DNA of 64,000 bases from Paramecium sonneborni (lineage: Eukaryota > Ciliophora > Oligohymenophorea > Peniculida > Parameciidae): positions 529,135 to 593,134 of the forward strand of contig CAJJDN010000043.1 of NCBI GenBank assembly GCA_905182985.1, read 5' to 3'. The position numbers were made by a program, and so were the translations under genes. The notes below the pieces were generated by a model. It was not told the DNA's origin and did not search any database. It was given only the letters and a program-made list of their open reading frames with translations. Of the stretch, positions 1 to 14,300 are shown in pieces; position 1 is the stretch's first letter; every line of letters begins with the position of its first letter.

Positions 1-740
1 CACATAATAACTTATGAACTGTAATATCAACTGTGCCACCACCACAATCAAGTACCATAACTACAGAATTTTTTGCCATTTATTCTTTTAATGTTTATTC
101 AGCATCTTCTCTACACTAAATTGATGCTCCTTCTGGTTCTAAACATAATAATAAATTTGAAGAATTAAGATTTTCAACAATTCCTGCTTCTACTGCTGCT
201 TTTCTCATAAATTATTTATGTTCTTCACTCCATAAGGCTGGAACAGTCAAAACCCATCTAATTTTTGTTGATATCACTTTCCCTACTTATTCCTTTAATT
301 TTTGTATTGCTTTATTGCTTATATACTTGAGAGTCTCCTTAATTAATAACATTAATGGTAATTCTCTATTGTCTAATGATCTAGCATTATTGTGCATATG
401 ATATAAATGCATTTTATACTAATAAATTTACATCTTAAACTACATTTTAAAATAAATAAGCTGTATCTCCATCATCTAATAAACTAGCATATTTTTATAA
501 TGCTTAAGATCCAAATTCAATAAATTAACCATTATTATCAAATAATATTGCAGTTGGAGTTTTTTAATCATCTGAATCATCACAAGGATTAAATACCTCA
601 ATTCTTGGTTTACCTTCTTTGTCTAAAACTTTTGGAGCTAATCCAAATCTAAATTTAATTTATTTATACCCTGATGCTCCTGTCCCAAAATCTATTGCTA
701 TTACATGTGTGAATGCAGTATCGTCCTTTAATAAGGCCAT
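1..740 (-). CDS. HSPA12-type Hsp70 family protein, N-terminal part
   Basis: Start codon at 740-738 on the minus strand; the gene runs off the left edge, so about 238 N-terminal residues are visible. One 25-nt intron at 419-443 restores the frame. The nucleotide-binding domain opens with VIAIDFGTGASGY (phosphate-1 loop) and later has VLDCGGGTVDITVHKL (phosphate-2 loop). The spacing and the text around WVLTVPALW match the divergent HSPA12A/B branch better than canonical Hsp70, whose opening is usually IGIDLGTT. ATP binding is therefore expected; chaperone activity of this branch is poorly defined. It is divergent from the next gene, with 67 bp between starts. Confidence 0.85.
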
Positions 741-807
741 TATTATTAACTGCTTTTATTTTTTAAATTTAAAATATAAAATATACTCTTAACAGCATAA
801 TTTAAAT

Positions 808-1818
808 ATGAAGAATAATTATGTCAAACAAAATATCTCAAAACCTAATGACTATTTAGATGGGACTTAAGATGAATTGAAAGGCAAAATTAAGATCTTA
901 ATGAATAAATTATAAATCACCAAAAAAGAAAAAGAAATTTTGACAAAGGAAAATCAAAATCTATAACTAGAAATTTTATAAATGCAATCAAATCTTAGAT
1001 GTATGGTTTCTGGATTTGCAAATACAAGCATTACGTTTCCTATGACTAATGAACTAACTAATTCCATAGCAGAATTTTATAAATGTGAATGTTTTGATAT
1101 TTTTTTTGATGTTCTTAGCTAAGAATTAAACATGAAAGGTATTATTTATTTTTTCTAAACCTCTTTGAATCGAATAGATAAAATAATTAATGATTATTTT
1201 ACACCCTTATTCAAAAATATCATCGATGTAATTAAATTTATTTTAATATACAAGATTAGTTGTTTAAATACAATTGAAGGACCTATCATTAATGTCTTGA
1301 AAAAATCCTTTCAAAGTAATTATAAATAAGTTTATGAAAAATGCATGATCAATTTAAGTAGTGTAAAATTAGAGTTGCAAAAAAGTCTGAAATTGAATAA
1401 TGGTGATATCATTGATTCATATTTAAGTAAATGTAAAATAAGATATTTTAAGACAAGTTAGCAGAAATAATGTTTAATTGTTTTATAAGTGATCCCTTCC
1501 TATATTTTGATATCTAATCAATTGGATAAAGACATTAATTTAATTAAACTAAGAATGACCCCATAGATGGATTTATTAAAAATAAAGAAGAATGTATTAT
1601 TTTAATGCCAAGAGTATATAAAAATTAAGAATAAATGGCAAAGTCTTTAGTTTTATCATATTCTTATTAATTAGAAAATAATTGATATTATATATCTTAA
1701 TAATATATGGTAACATATATATTAAATAACTATGAAAATGATATAATTAATCAATAAGAGGAGAGTCTCATTTTTTTTTAATTATTCTTATCTCCCATTT
1801 TAATTAATTCATAAATGA
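808..1818 (+). CDS. Hypothetical protein with N-terminal coiled coil
   Basis: Uninterrupted frame of 336 codons beginning MKNNYVKQNISK. Residues about 20-65 are rich in Lys, Glu, Gln and Leu in a heptad-like pattern, so a short coiled coil is likely. The rest is mixed helical sequence with a conserved-looking stretch around FANTSITFPMTNELTNSIAEF. No family is recognised. The last 55 or so codons are very A+T-rich and overlap the convergent gene by 68 bp. The true end may therefore be earlier if an unrecognised intron is present. Confidence 0.6.
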
Positions 1819-2875
1819 GCCACCATGGACACAAAAAGTCTGCATCAAAATAAGAAGTTAATAATAAATAAGCATTTTCCATATTGTAAATTAAAACAAA
1901 AATTCTTCTTTCTGAATTGTAAGTCTTACAATGTATCCAAATAAATGTAAGATAAAGCATATTAAAAATGAGTACTGAAATCAATTATTTAATAGGAAAG
2001 TTAAAAAATGCCCAAATAAAACAAGGAACAATAATTGCAATCATATAATTATAATAGAATACTTTAAAATCCAATATGTTGTTTATATTAATAATTTCGT
2101 TATTTGTAGGTTAATTCTCTTATTTCAATTCATTAAGAATAGGTAAATTTTTATTAGTAATTTCACTTTTCTAAATGACTTAATCTTATTCTTTTTAAAT
2201 ACTATTTTCACTTACTTCTTCTTCTTATTCTTAACTATCTTTATCTAACTATTTTAAATCTTCTTCTTATCTACTCATTAATAAATCCCAATCTTTATCC
2301 ACTTATGGTTCAGTCATAAATTCTTCATTCAATTAGAATGGATTCTTCATTTAATTTATTTCCATATATGTATGATATGATTACTGCAGAACTTTAAATC
2401 TAATATACATAATTAATGAAATAGTCATCAAATTCAAAAGTAAAAATTTAGAAATATCGAAGTATTCACTAATAAATAAATAAACAAACACTCGTCCGAA
2501 ACTACCAAATGTAAATAATAAAATATTAACAGGAAATCGTTTTGCTGTATTTGGTGACAAATTTATCTAAAACGACTCAACTACAAGAATACTATATTTA
2601 TGAATCAATTACCTCCATGAAAATATATATATCAAAGGACTTTCAATAATTAATTTTTTAGGAATTGTTAAATAAGCCATATGTATTACAAAAAAATACA
2701 TCATTTGCATAAAAAAGAATATTTGTTAGCATCTAATTGTTATTTATAATTCTGGACATATTAGAGTTTCTACATTATCAAACAATTTTAAATCATATTT
2801 AATTGGCTTTATTGCTAAATTTCCTTTATATTCTAATGTTTCTCGAAAATCTGGAGTATCATAAGAATTAAGCAT
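1751..2875 (-). CDS. Multipass membrane protein, unassigned
   Basis: Intronless 374-residue frame beginning MLNSYDTPDFRETLEYK. At least four or five hydrophobic segments are visible: around residues 50-85 (FFMQMMYFFVIHMAYL), 120-145 (FPVNILLFTFGSFGRVFVYL), 155-175, and a pair near 280-325 (YNYMIAIIVPCFIWAFF followed by LISVLIFNMLYLTFIW). A Glu/Gln/Lys-rich hydrophilic loop of about 90 residues separates the two halves. The layout suggests an integral membrane protein of unknown transport or scaffold role. Its start lies only 28 bp from the start of the divergent coiled-coil gene. Confidence 0.65.
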
Positions 2876-2903
2876 TATTAATTTTATTATATTTATTAAC
2901 GGA

Positions 2904-4618
2904 ATGAATAAAGAAAATAATAATACTATTCTTACTATAAATTAAACTGGTAGAAAAACTATGAAGATAAATTCAAATGATATGGATTAATTTGTCAATT
3001 CAAGAATTGTTTTATTATAAAAATAATTATTAGAAAAAGACTTAGAAATTGAAAATTTATCTAAATTTAACTAAGATCCAAAAAATTAAAATTCAAATAG
3101 GTATCGTTTAATAGAAATCAAGTAATAAACACTTACAACTGAAAATTAACAATTAAAAACATAATTATAATAATATGAATCCTTAAATAAAACTCTACAA
3201 AAAAAGTGTGAATAATATTAAATATAAATTGAATAATTAACATCTGTTTTTGAAGAGACTTAAAAATAATTAGAATAAGAAAGATAAGATAAATATAATA
3301 TAGAATTCTAAAAGTCATCAAATCATATGGATGTTTAATAAGAAAAGATATTAATTAAAACTTAATTAGATAATTTAAGAAAAGAAAAAAGTTAACTTAT
3401 TCTTAAAGTTAAAGAATTATAAAATTCAATATAATTGTAAGAATAGAGTACTAATTCAAATTGTTCAGAACTTTCTTTTTTAAAATAATAATTATAGTAG
3501 TAAATTCAAAAATCATCAGAATATATAGAAAAAACATAAAATTTAGAGGTCAAAAATACTTTATTAGTAGCTTAAAGTAAATCTAATATTTCTCAGAATG
3601 ATGAATTAAGAAATTTAAGATCATAAGTGATATAATTATAAAAAGATAAAAATTCACTTCTTTAAAACTAATAAGATTTAGAAACTAAATTAAGACTTTA
3701 ATCTGAACATGTATTAAAATTATAAAATCTATTAAATGAGAAAACTAAATAATTGAACAAATATCAAGAAAAATTAAATTAAATTGAATCTATTGAAGAA
3801 GACAATTCAATATTATAACAAGATTTAGAAAAAATGACAAATTCCTTAGAAGAAATATAATTAGAAAATTAAAGAATTGTCAAGTTTTAATAATAAAAAA
3901 TTGATCAATTAAAAAAGGAACTTTTATAAACTGATTTTATAAGGGAAGATAATAATAGAAAATAAGAAGAAATTTCTTAATTAAAATATATAATAGAAAG
4001 AAAAAAAGGAGATTAAGAAAAAGATCAGGAATAATTATAAGAAGTAAAAATAATTATGAAATATTTTAGTTATAACAATTAAAAGAAGCTACAAAATAGT
4101 GGGTTTTAGAGAAAGATAATTACTAAAAGAAAATAAATTTATTAACAGATGAACTTGATAAAATCACTAAATAGTAATATGATTAATTGAGAATTTAAGT
4201 TGAATCTTAGTTATAGTTGAAGTTTACAACTGAAAAAGTATAATTGGAAAATCATATTTGGCAATTAAGTTCATAAATTAATGACTTACAAACCTCATTA
4301 GAATAATATTCAACAAAATTTAGTTAAATAAATATTGAAAATGATTAATTAAGGGAACAATTAAATGAAAAGTAAGTTACTTAAAAAACAGTAATAGTTT
4401 TAGAAGGATAATTAAGAAATTCTTGTAGTGAACTTGAAAAAATAAAAAATATGTTCACATAAAGAAATCAAGAATTAGATTTAGCTAGAAATAAGATTTT
4501 AGCTTTAGAAAGTTGTGCTAATTATGCATAAGAATTAGAAAAAAAGGTTCAAACTTTAATGTAAGATAATTAAAGATTAAATTCAATTATAATGGATAGA
4601 TGCAAAAATAATTGGTGA
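2904..4618 (+). CDS. Long coiled-coil protein
   Basis: 562 residues after removal of a 26-nt intron at 4044-4069. Almost the whole protein is Gln/Glu/Lys/Leu with heptad spacing and no globular domain, as in ciliary, basal-body or cytoskeletal scaffolds. Most glutamines are encoded by TAA and TAG. The start at 2904 is the first in-frame ATG; a second Met at 2961 is equally possible and would leave more room (85 bp rather than 28 bp) for the divergent promoter. It converges on the next gene with a 26-bp gap. Confidence 0.75.
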
Positions 4619-4644
4619 ACAGTGTATATCAAATATAATATAAT

Positions 4645-5160
4645 TCACTTTTAATTAATTAATTGTTATTACTTTAATCTTAAGATGAATCTGGGTAGAT
4701 ATAAAGACTTTTTTTAAAATACCAAAACTGGATTTTAATATTCAGATGTATTTAGAAAGCTGTATCCAGTTGAATTTTATAAGGACACAATCGAAGTTTT
4801 GAGAGGAACTTAAATTTTATGATTTATATCACGAAATGATTTGACTTATGGTTTTACTGATTATTTTAAAGTTATTTATGGAATTTTTTTAGGTATTCTT
4901 TAAGTTTTTGGTTATTTAATCTGAGATCTTGTTTCTGTTTTTAATCTAAATTCATTTTAATATCTTAGAGGAGTTCGAAAACTTATTGTATTTTACCGAT
5001 ATGCAATATCATTTTCTTCTTTTTTTACTCTAACTGGGATAGTTCGTTTCAATAATGATTTAATTTCTTATTCATAATCATCATCATATTAAGGTTATTC
5101 ATCATAACAAACATTCAAGAGAGATTCGATAGCATTTCTTTCAATTAATTAATTATGCAT
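4645..5160 (-). CDS. Small basic hypothetical protein
   Basis: Intronless 171-codon frame beginning MHNQLIERNAIESLLNVC. The first 45 residues are acidic (CYDEQPQYDDDYEQ), the rest is Lys/Arg/Gln-rich and likely disordered. No motif assigns a function. The frame is free of TGA while both other frames on this strand are broken, and composition is less A+T-biased than the flanks, which supports coding. Confidence 0.6.
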
Positions 5161-5461
5161 AATAATTTATGTTAAATCAAATTGTCTATAAATTAAAGTT
5201 AATTAATCTGTCTATAAGTTTCAATTAATAACTATATTCATAAATAATAAAGTTATTTAGTAAATTTTTTGGATTTTAAATACTTTTCAAATAAAATTTT
5301 GATTGTATTGGATTAATTTTTGATCAATTTAATTTGGAAAAAATATAAAATATTTAAAGAATAAAAAAGAGAAATTGTGATAAAGTGATTAAACAATTTC
5401 AAAATTATTTTAACAATAATAAAAATTAAATATACTATATAAAATAGGATATTTAATTAAA
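5161..5461. other. Intergenic, no gene seen
   Basis: About 300 bp of A+T-rich sequence between the start of the small basic protein gene and the end of the DP gene, both on the minus strand. It should hold the promoter of the former. No motif is recognisable. Confidence 0.5.
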
Positions 5462-6587
5462 TCAAATGAATAAATTTTAGCATTCTTCTATTAGATATTT
5501 TAAGTCTATGGTTTCACTAAATTAAAAATAATAAAGATTTACGCATATAATTTTTTAGCAATATCTAAATCAGCCATGAAGTTGACTTTGGATTTCATTA
5601 AAATTTTAAAATATTTTTTATCTCTAATAAATTTTTAGTTATTAATTTATGAGGTAAAAATTAAGATAGGGAAATAAAACAATTATTATTTTTAAATTTA
5701 TTCTAATGATTTATTTCTTTAAATAAGTGAATGAGCAGCCTTAATCTTCCAAACAATGTCAGAAAGCTGTTTCTTTTTAAATTCAACAATTTTTTACATA
5801 TGATTCTAATAATAAGAATATGGAGATACAAGCTATTCTTTTTAAATAGATTTTTATTGTATAAGATTTTTGCCTAAGATAAGAGTTTCAGAATCTGCTT
5901 TAACCTTTTTACCTTCTTTAATAAGAACTTTGGAGGCAATCATAACATTAAGTGCATCATAGACTCTTCTTTTAATATTCTATTCATCTTTTGACTATAA
6001 TATTATTTAAAAATACATGATTAGAATTAGTAATTCTACCTTCTTCTTGAGATAATTCTTAAATAAGTCTTTCTGCCACATCTTTATAGGAAGTGCATTT
6101 AAATTCAAATACAATCTATTTAACTTTGATTGACAAATTTCTAAGTCCTACAGTTAGAATAGTAATTTGATATTACCTTTTTGAGATTTGAGAGGTTCTT
6201 TTTAGGATTGATAATTATCAGTAGTTGATTGTAATTAATCTTAAGTAGATCTATGATTGAATAGATAGTTAAATACCTTTTTTATCTAAAGATAGTGGAA
6301 GAAGTTGACTATTTGAGATTTGAAAATTAGTATGGTTAAGCGATGATTTGTGAAGTTAATGGTTATTATTATGATAGATTATTAAACATCATCTCTAAAG
6401 GTTGTGGTTCAAATGGTAATTGTGAAAGTGGTTTATCAGACGGATTATTGATTTGAAATGGACTATTTGGAAGAAAAAGATGTTTATGAGAAACACTGAC
6501 GAATTAGGACTCATGAAGCATTTATGATGGGTTTGGAATGACAGGAGGATCATATGATCTAGAGTTAACATTATGATTAGTTATCAT
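5462..6587 (-). CDS. DP-type transcription factor, E2F dimerisation partner
   Basis: 340 residues after removing introns 6251-6276, 6148-6176, 5995-6016 and 5517-5542. Residues 1-120 are Ser/Pro/Gln-rich and disordered. The winged-helix DNA-binding domain begins GLRNLSIKVKQIV and carries the DP signature NIKRRVYDALNVMIASKVL. It is followed by a Leu-rich coiled coil and a short C-terminal beta segment, as in TFDP proteins. By family, it would bind E2F-type sites as a heterodimer with an E2F and control cell-cycle genes. The ATG overlaps the kinesin stop codon. This copy lies left of the N; a truncated duplicate lies right of it. Confidence 0.85.
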
Positions 6588-6650
6588 TATATATTTGTTT
6601 AATTTGAGTTATTACCCAATCCGAACTCCTTCAATTATACATTTAGTTCA
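5565..6650. repeat. Direct repeat, copy A (1,086 bp)
   Basis: Identical in sequence and length to 6652-7737, with one N between them. It spans the last codons of the kinesin gene and nearly all of the DP gene. The arrangement is most simply a contig end overlapping the next contig start. Confidence 0.95.
6584..6650 (-). pseudogene. Duplicated fragment of the kinesin-13 C-terminus
   Basis: The last 21 codons and the stop of the kinesin gene, present a second time because of the repeat. There is no coding sequence upstream of the N for it, so it is a product of the duplication and not a separate gene. Confidence 0.85.
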
Positions 6651-6651
6651 N
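6651..6651. other. Assembly gap, single N
   Basis: The only ambiguous base in the window. It sits exactly at the junction of the two repeat copies, so it marks a scaffold join of unknown true length. Confidence 0.95.
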
Positions 6652-7670
6652 CTAAATCAGCCATGAAGTTGACTTTGGATTTCATTAAAATTTTAAAATA
6701 TTTTTTATCTCTAATAAATTTTTAGTTATTAATTTATGAGGTAAAAATTAAGATAGGGAAATAAAACAATTATTATTTTTAAATTTATTCTAATGATTTA
6801 TTTCTTTAAATAAGTGAATGAGCAGCCTTAATCTTCCAAACAATGTCAGAAAGCTGTTTCTTTTTAAATTCAACAATTTTTTACATATGATTCTAATAAT
6901 AAGAATATGGAGATACAAGCTATTCTTTTTAAATAGATTTTTATTGTATAAGATTTTTGCCTAAGATAAGAGTTTCAGAATCTGCTTTAACCTTTTTACC
7001 TTCTTTAATAAGAACTTTGGAGGCAATCATAACATTAAGTGCATCATAGACTCTTCTTTTAATATTCTATTCATCTTTTGACTATAATATTATTTAAAAA
7101 TACATGATTAGAATTAGTAATTCTACCTTCTTCTTGAGATAATTCTTAAATAAGTCTTTCTGCCACATCTTTATAGGAAGTGCATTTAAATTCAAATACA
7201 ATCTATTTAACTTTGATTGACAAATTTCTAAGTCCTACAGTTAGAATAGTAATTTGATATTACCTTTTTGAGATTTGAGAGGTTCTTTTTAGGATTGATA
7301 ATTATCAGTAGTTGATTGTAATTAATCTTAAGTAGATCTATGATTGAATAGATAGTTAAATACCTTTTTTATCTAAAGATAGTGGAAGAAGTTGACTATT
7401 TGAGATTTGAAAATTAGTATGGTTAAGCGATGATTTGTGAAGTTAATGGTTATTATTATGATAGATTATTAAACATCATCTCTAAAGGTTGTGGTTCAAA
7501 TGGTAATTGTGAAAGTGGTTTATCAGACGGATTATTGATTTGAAATGGACTATTTGGAAGAAAAAGATGTTTATGAGAAACACTGACGAATTAGGACTCA
7601 TGAAGCATTTATGATGGGTTTGGAATGACAGGAGGATCATATGATCTAGAGTTAACATTATGATTAGTTA

Positions 7671-7674
<4 letters not shown>
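6652..7674 (-). pseudogene. Duplicate of the DP gene, cut off at the N
   Basis: Same start and introns as the complete copy at 5462-6587, but the reading frame runs into the N after the MADL codons, so its last 28 residues are missing. If the repeat is a join artefact, the real genome has one DP gene made of either copy plus the sequence left of 5565. Confidence 0.85.
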
Positions 7675-10109
<2,435 letters not shown>

Positions 10110-10115
10110 TAATTA

Positions 10116-11336
10116 ATGTAAATACAAAAAGATCTCAAATCACGTATACAAGAAATACTTTAAAAACACAATATTAAATAAGTAGATTTAGCAAGAGAAA
10201 TAGGCATCCATCATAGTACTCTCTCACTTTGGATGTAAAATAAAAATAAACCACGCAAATAAGATATTTCTAATTCACAAAGTACAAGAATAGAAGAATT
10301 ATTGGAAAGATGGATTGCTACATTTCATGCTAATAAAGGTTAAGGTATGGGTACTGGACAATTTAGACTTCCTGATAGTAGAGCTTCATAATTTTGTAAT
10401 ACTTTTATTCATTTATCAAAATCTTAGTATCCCATCACACTGTTAGACCTGTCTTACCTATCTCTAAATTTCATATCCTTAGAAATCAATATCAAAATTC
10501 CATTAAGTAATAAAGATAAGAAATCATTTTACGTAAAACTTAAGAACAATTAAAAAACAATCCCAATATTTCATTACAATAAGCTTTCAATCAATCTGTA
10601 AAACAATTACTCATTATTTATTCAGGCTTAAGATATTCCCATTGAACCTCCTAAACATCAATAATTAGTTCCAATCACTATTGATTTTGAATTAGATGGC
10701 AAAAAAATTTACTAAACTTTTTGTTGGAATTTAAATGAATCTCATATGATACCTGAAACTTTTGCAAGAATCATTACTGAAGAAAATTAATTGCCTTCAG
10801 TAATTGAATAAGAAATTTGTACTTAAATAAAGAAGCAAGTTTAAAATTATAAATGTTACTATCCTACAAAAAATGAAATGTTAAAAAATCTCCATGTAGA
10901 TCTTAGAGTTGAAAATATTCATTTTAAAGATTAGTTAGAATGGGATATGAATAATACTATGAATTCACCAGAAGCATTAGCAGAAATTACAGCTAAAGAA
11001 ATGGGAATGCCTGAATATTATGAACCTAGAATTGCTCATGCATTAAGAGAATCAATATCTTCATTGTAAAGATAAATGGAACCTAAAACTGGTGAAGACT
11101 ATAGTAACTTAAAAAAGAGTACAAGAACTTTGATTGAAAGTACTACAAATTACAATCAATTCAAAAATGTTATGTTTTCAAATTAAATAAATGATAAAAA
11201 TTGGGTTAGATGTGAATTAGAATATGATCATTAGTTTTAATGGGGTCCATCAGTTGAACTTCTTGATTCAAATGCTCTCAGAAATGTTTAAAAATAGGAA
11301 GATCGTAAAACTAGATATGTAAGAAGATAAAGATGA
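10116..11336 (+). CDS. SNF5/SMARCB1/INI1 homologue with N-terminal helix-turn-helix
   Basis: Intronless, 406 residues. Residues about 180-320 form the SNF5 repeat pair: VPITIDFELDGKKIYQTFCW, then ITEENQLPSVIEQEICTQI, and a second repeat with LRVENIHFKDQLEWDM and PEALAEITAKEMGMP. These are core-subunit signatures of SWI/SNF chromatin remodellers. Residues 5-37 (QKHNIKQVDLAREIGIHHST and LSLWMQNK) look like a helix-turn-helix of the lambda-repressor or homeobox-like type, which argues for the chosen start. The start codon is 6 bp from the divergent kinesin start. The basic C-terminus ends RYVRRQR. Confidence 0.9.
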
Positions 11337-11388
11337 TCAGCTATACATTTATATATTGATTTATTTTTATATAAAAATAATAAAACTG

Positions 11389-14300
11389 ATGGAAGAAGGA
11401 AATCAGAAATAAAATCTTTCCTTTCAAATAGCCTAATTAGAAGAAGAGTATAACAATTACATAGAGTAAATTGTTATTTAATTTTTAGTTCTTCTGAGGT
11501 TGTAATGGAATACTATAAAAATTAATAAACAAGTGGATTAGATAAACATTTTCTAAAAATTGAAGAATGGTTAGATTAGGATGTTGTAATATATATATTT
11601 CCTATAAAAATAGAAAGGAAAATAAAATCTTCCATTAGTAATTGAAGCAGAAGATGGTGTTGGTAAAAAAACTCTGCTTGTTAAATGGATTGGATATCAT
11701 AATGCCAATAAAAAGGGGAGATATTAGGATATCATTATTCCTCATTTTGCTATGGTTGGAGGAAACAATAGTAATTATTTTTATGCCATTTATCGAATAT
11801 TGGTTAAATTGAGGGAATTATTAAACATAGGCTAGAAAGTAGAATTATTAGAAGAAAAACTTCGTAAATATTTTGCATATTGGTTGGATGTTTGTAATTC
11901 TTATATCGAAAACCAAATTCTTAAAGAAGCTAAAACGTTATATAATAGAATCATTCTCATTTTTGAAGGTGTCAATCACTTTGTTGATTAAGGTAACGGA
12001 ATCCCTAAAGAAGCTAATGTTTCTTTTTGGTTACCTTAATTCTTTCCACCAAGAATTAAAGTTATTTTAACTGCCTCTAAGAATTCTGGTGCTATGTAAT
12101 ATCTTTAAAAAATTAATTCACAAATTATATCTATAAAAGTTGAACCTAAAATCATTGAAAAAATGATAGAAACACATAAAAAGAGAAAAACATTTCTAGT
12201 AATTATTTTATATTAATTTTATAGTCTGATTCATTTAAAGATAAATTATTAAATATTTTAACATAAACTAAATGTGAAATGAGTTCAATATTTTGTAAAA
12301 CATTTCTCTCTCTTCTGATTCCATATCCTAGTGTTGGAATAATAGGAGAAAATGATGTTAGACCAGAAGTTATTGAAGCCTTGGTATCTTAAATTGATAT
12401 CTCTAAATTAATGGATGTTACAAGCTTAGAAGAATTAGTCAATTTTATTTTAGATCATTATTAAACTAAGATGTTTAAAGATTAAGATAAATTTATTAAA
12501 ATGTTATTATGTTTCACAATTACCTAAAAAGGTTTGATAATTTAAGAAGCATTAACAATTTGTTAATTAAATGAAAATGATTGGAAAACATTTCTAGTTT
12601 TCTTTAAAGTTTATCTCATGCATTATAAAGAGTATTGGATTATTAATAATGATATTTTTAAGAGTATCATTCAGAAAAGATATATAAAAGATAATTCTTT
12701 AGTTCCTAAATTACATGAAGAAATTGCTGATCATTTAAATAAATCAACAAATTCTATAAGAAAATTAGAAGAACAAACATATCATTTATTTATGGCTAAA
12801 ACCTATTTTAAATTAAAAGAAATAGTATCAGCTATTGAGAATTTTTTATTATTATTCAATCCTAATAATAAATATGATTTATGTCGTTATTGGTAAAAAT
12901 TAGAGGAATAAGGATTTGATCCAGTTATAGAATATAATAAAGCTATAGAAGGATTTGCTATGTAATATCATCCTAGTAGTGAGGATATTTTTAGAATAAT
13001 TGTATAAGTATCAAGATTTTTAAAAGAATTTTGTGATTTTGAAACTTATCATACTCCTAGTTTTAGACATCCACCTATTTAAGGTATTGAAGATGAATTA
13101 GATGATATTGGATTATTAAATGAACTTTATAGAATGAATTTATGTTATATAATTGATGCAAATCCAAAAAAAATAGGAAATAATGATGAAACTTATAAAT
13201 CACCTGAGGAAAGAATTAATGAAAAGATAGAAAAACTTAAATCTAAATAAGTTTTATAAAAAGATTAAAAATAAACAAAAAAAACAGGAAAAGAAGAAGA
13301 TAATAAGAAAACAAGTTTATTAGAAAAAAAAAAGAAACCAGAAATACTTACTAAATTAGAAAAATTAAATGTTGATATTCCATATAATAGAGAATAGGTG
13401 AAGAAGTTTTTTGAAGTAAAGATAGGAATAAGTAATGTCTAAGAAGAAAAATTAAGAGAAAAAGAAACGGAGGAAGCAAAAATATATTAAAAATTAGATA
13501 ATGGATAAATATCAATGAGAGATTTAGATATGAATTTAAGTAAAGATGAAGATGTTTAATTAAAAAAGCCTGATTAATTAAAATTAACACATAATTAAAT
13601 TTAAATAAAGAAATTAGAAGAATAATCTTTAGTAAGTGAACGTAAACCTACTGATTATTATTATAAAAGATGGATATGGATTTAATTTCCTTGGGTTTGT
13701 TTATCAGTTCATAGTGATTATTCAGCTAAAATGAAATAATGTTTTGCTAAAGCAACAGAATATATGAGTGTTTAAGAAGAAAAAGCATTTACAAAATAAG
13801 CATTAAAAATTGCAATTGAAGCTAAATTGAAGAAGAAAATGATGTATTAAAAGTAAGAAGATTCTAATACAACAATATTTAATGATAAAGAATTATCTAT
13901 TATTCCATCTAAATAAGAATAGAATACTTCAATATTAACATTAATAAGATAATAAAATGAATTACCAGGTTTGAAAGGATTTAAAAAAGAAAAATCATTA
14001 GCAGACAATACATTAACGAATTTAAATTATAAACCTATAAATAGAGAAGTCAAATCTACAAAATTTCAAACAACAAGTTTACATTTCTTTATAACAGAAG
14101 ATCAAATGAGTTTATCTTAAATTCATAAAGAAATAGAGGAGTAGAAGAAATAATAATAAAATTAAGTTGATAAAAAATAATAAACCTTACCTGCAATATC
14201 CAAAACTTAAGAAACATCATTAAATACAACAATGAGAATTATTGATAAATCTAAAATGCAAAAAGAAAAATATAAATAATTTAATCCAGAAACTATGAAT

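Noticed and set aside
4685..4900. Plus-strand frame starting MNLGRYKDFFQNTK
   Set aside because: It stops at TGA after about 45 codons, and the minus strand here is continuously open for 171 codons, so it is a shadow of that gene.
5287..5461. Extension of the DP frame to a TGA at 5287
   Set aside because: Removing a canonical 26-nt intron at 5517-5542 gives a better C-terminus and a stop at 5462. The longer tail was Phe/Ile-rich and not protein-like.
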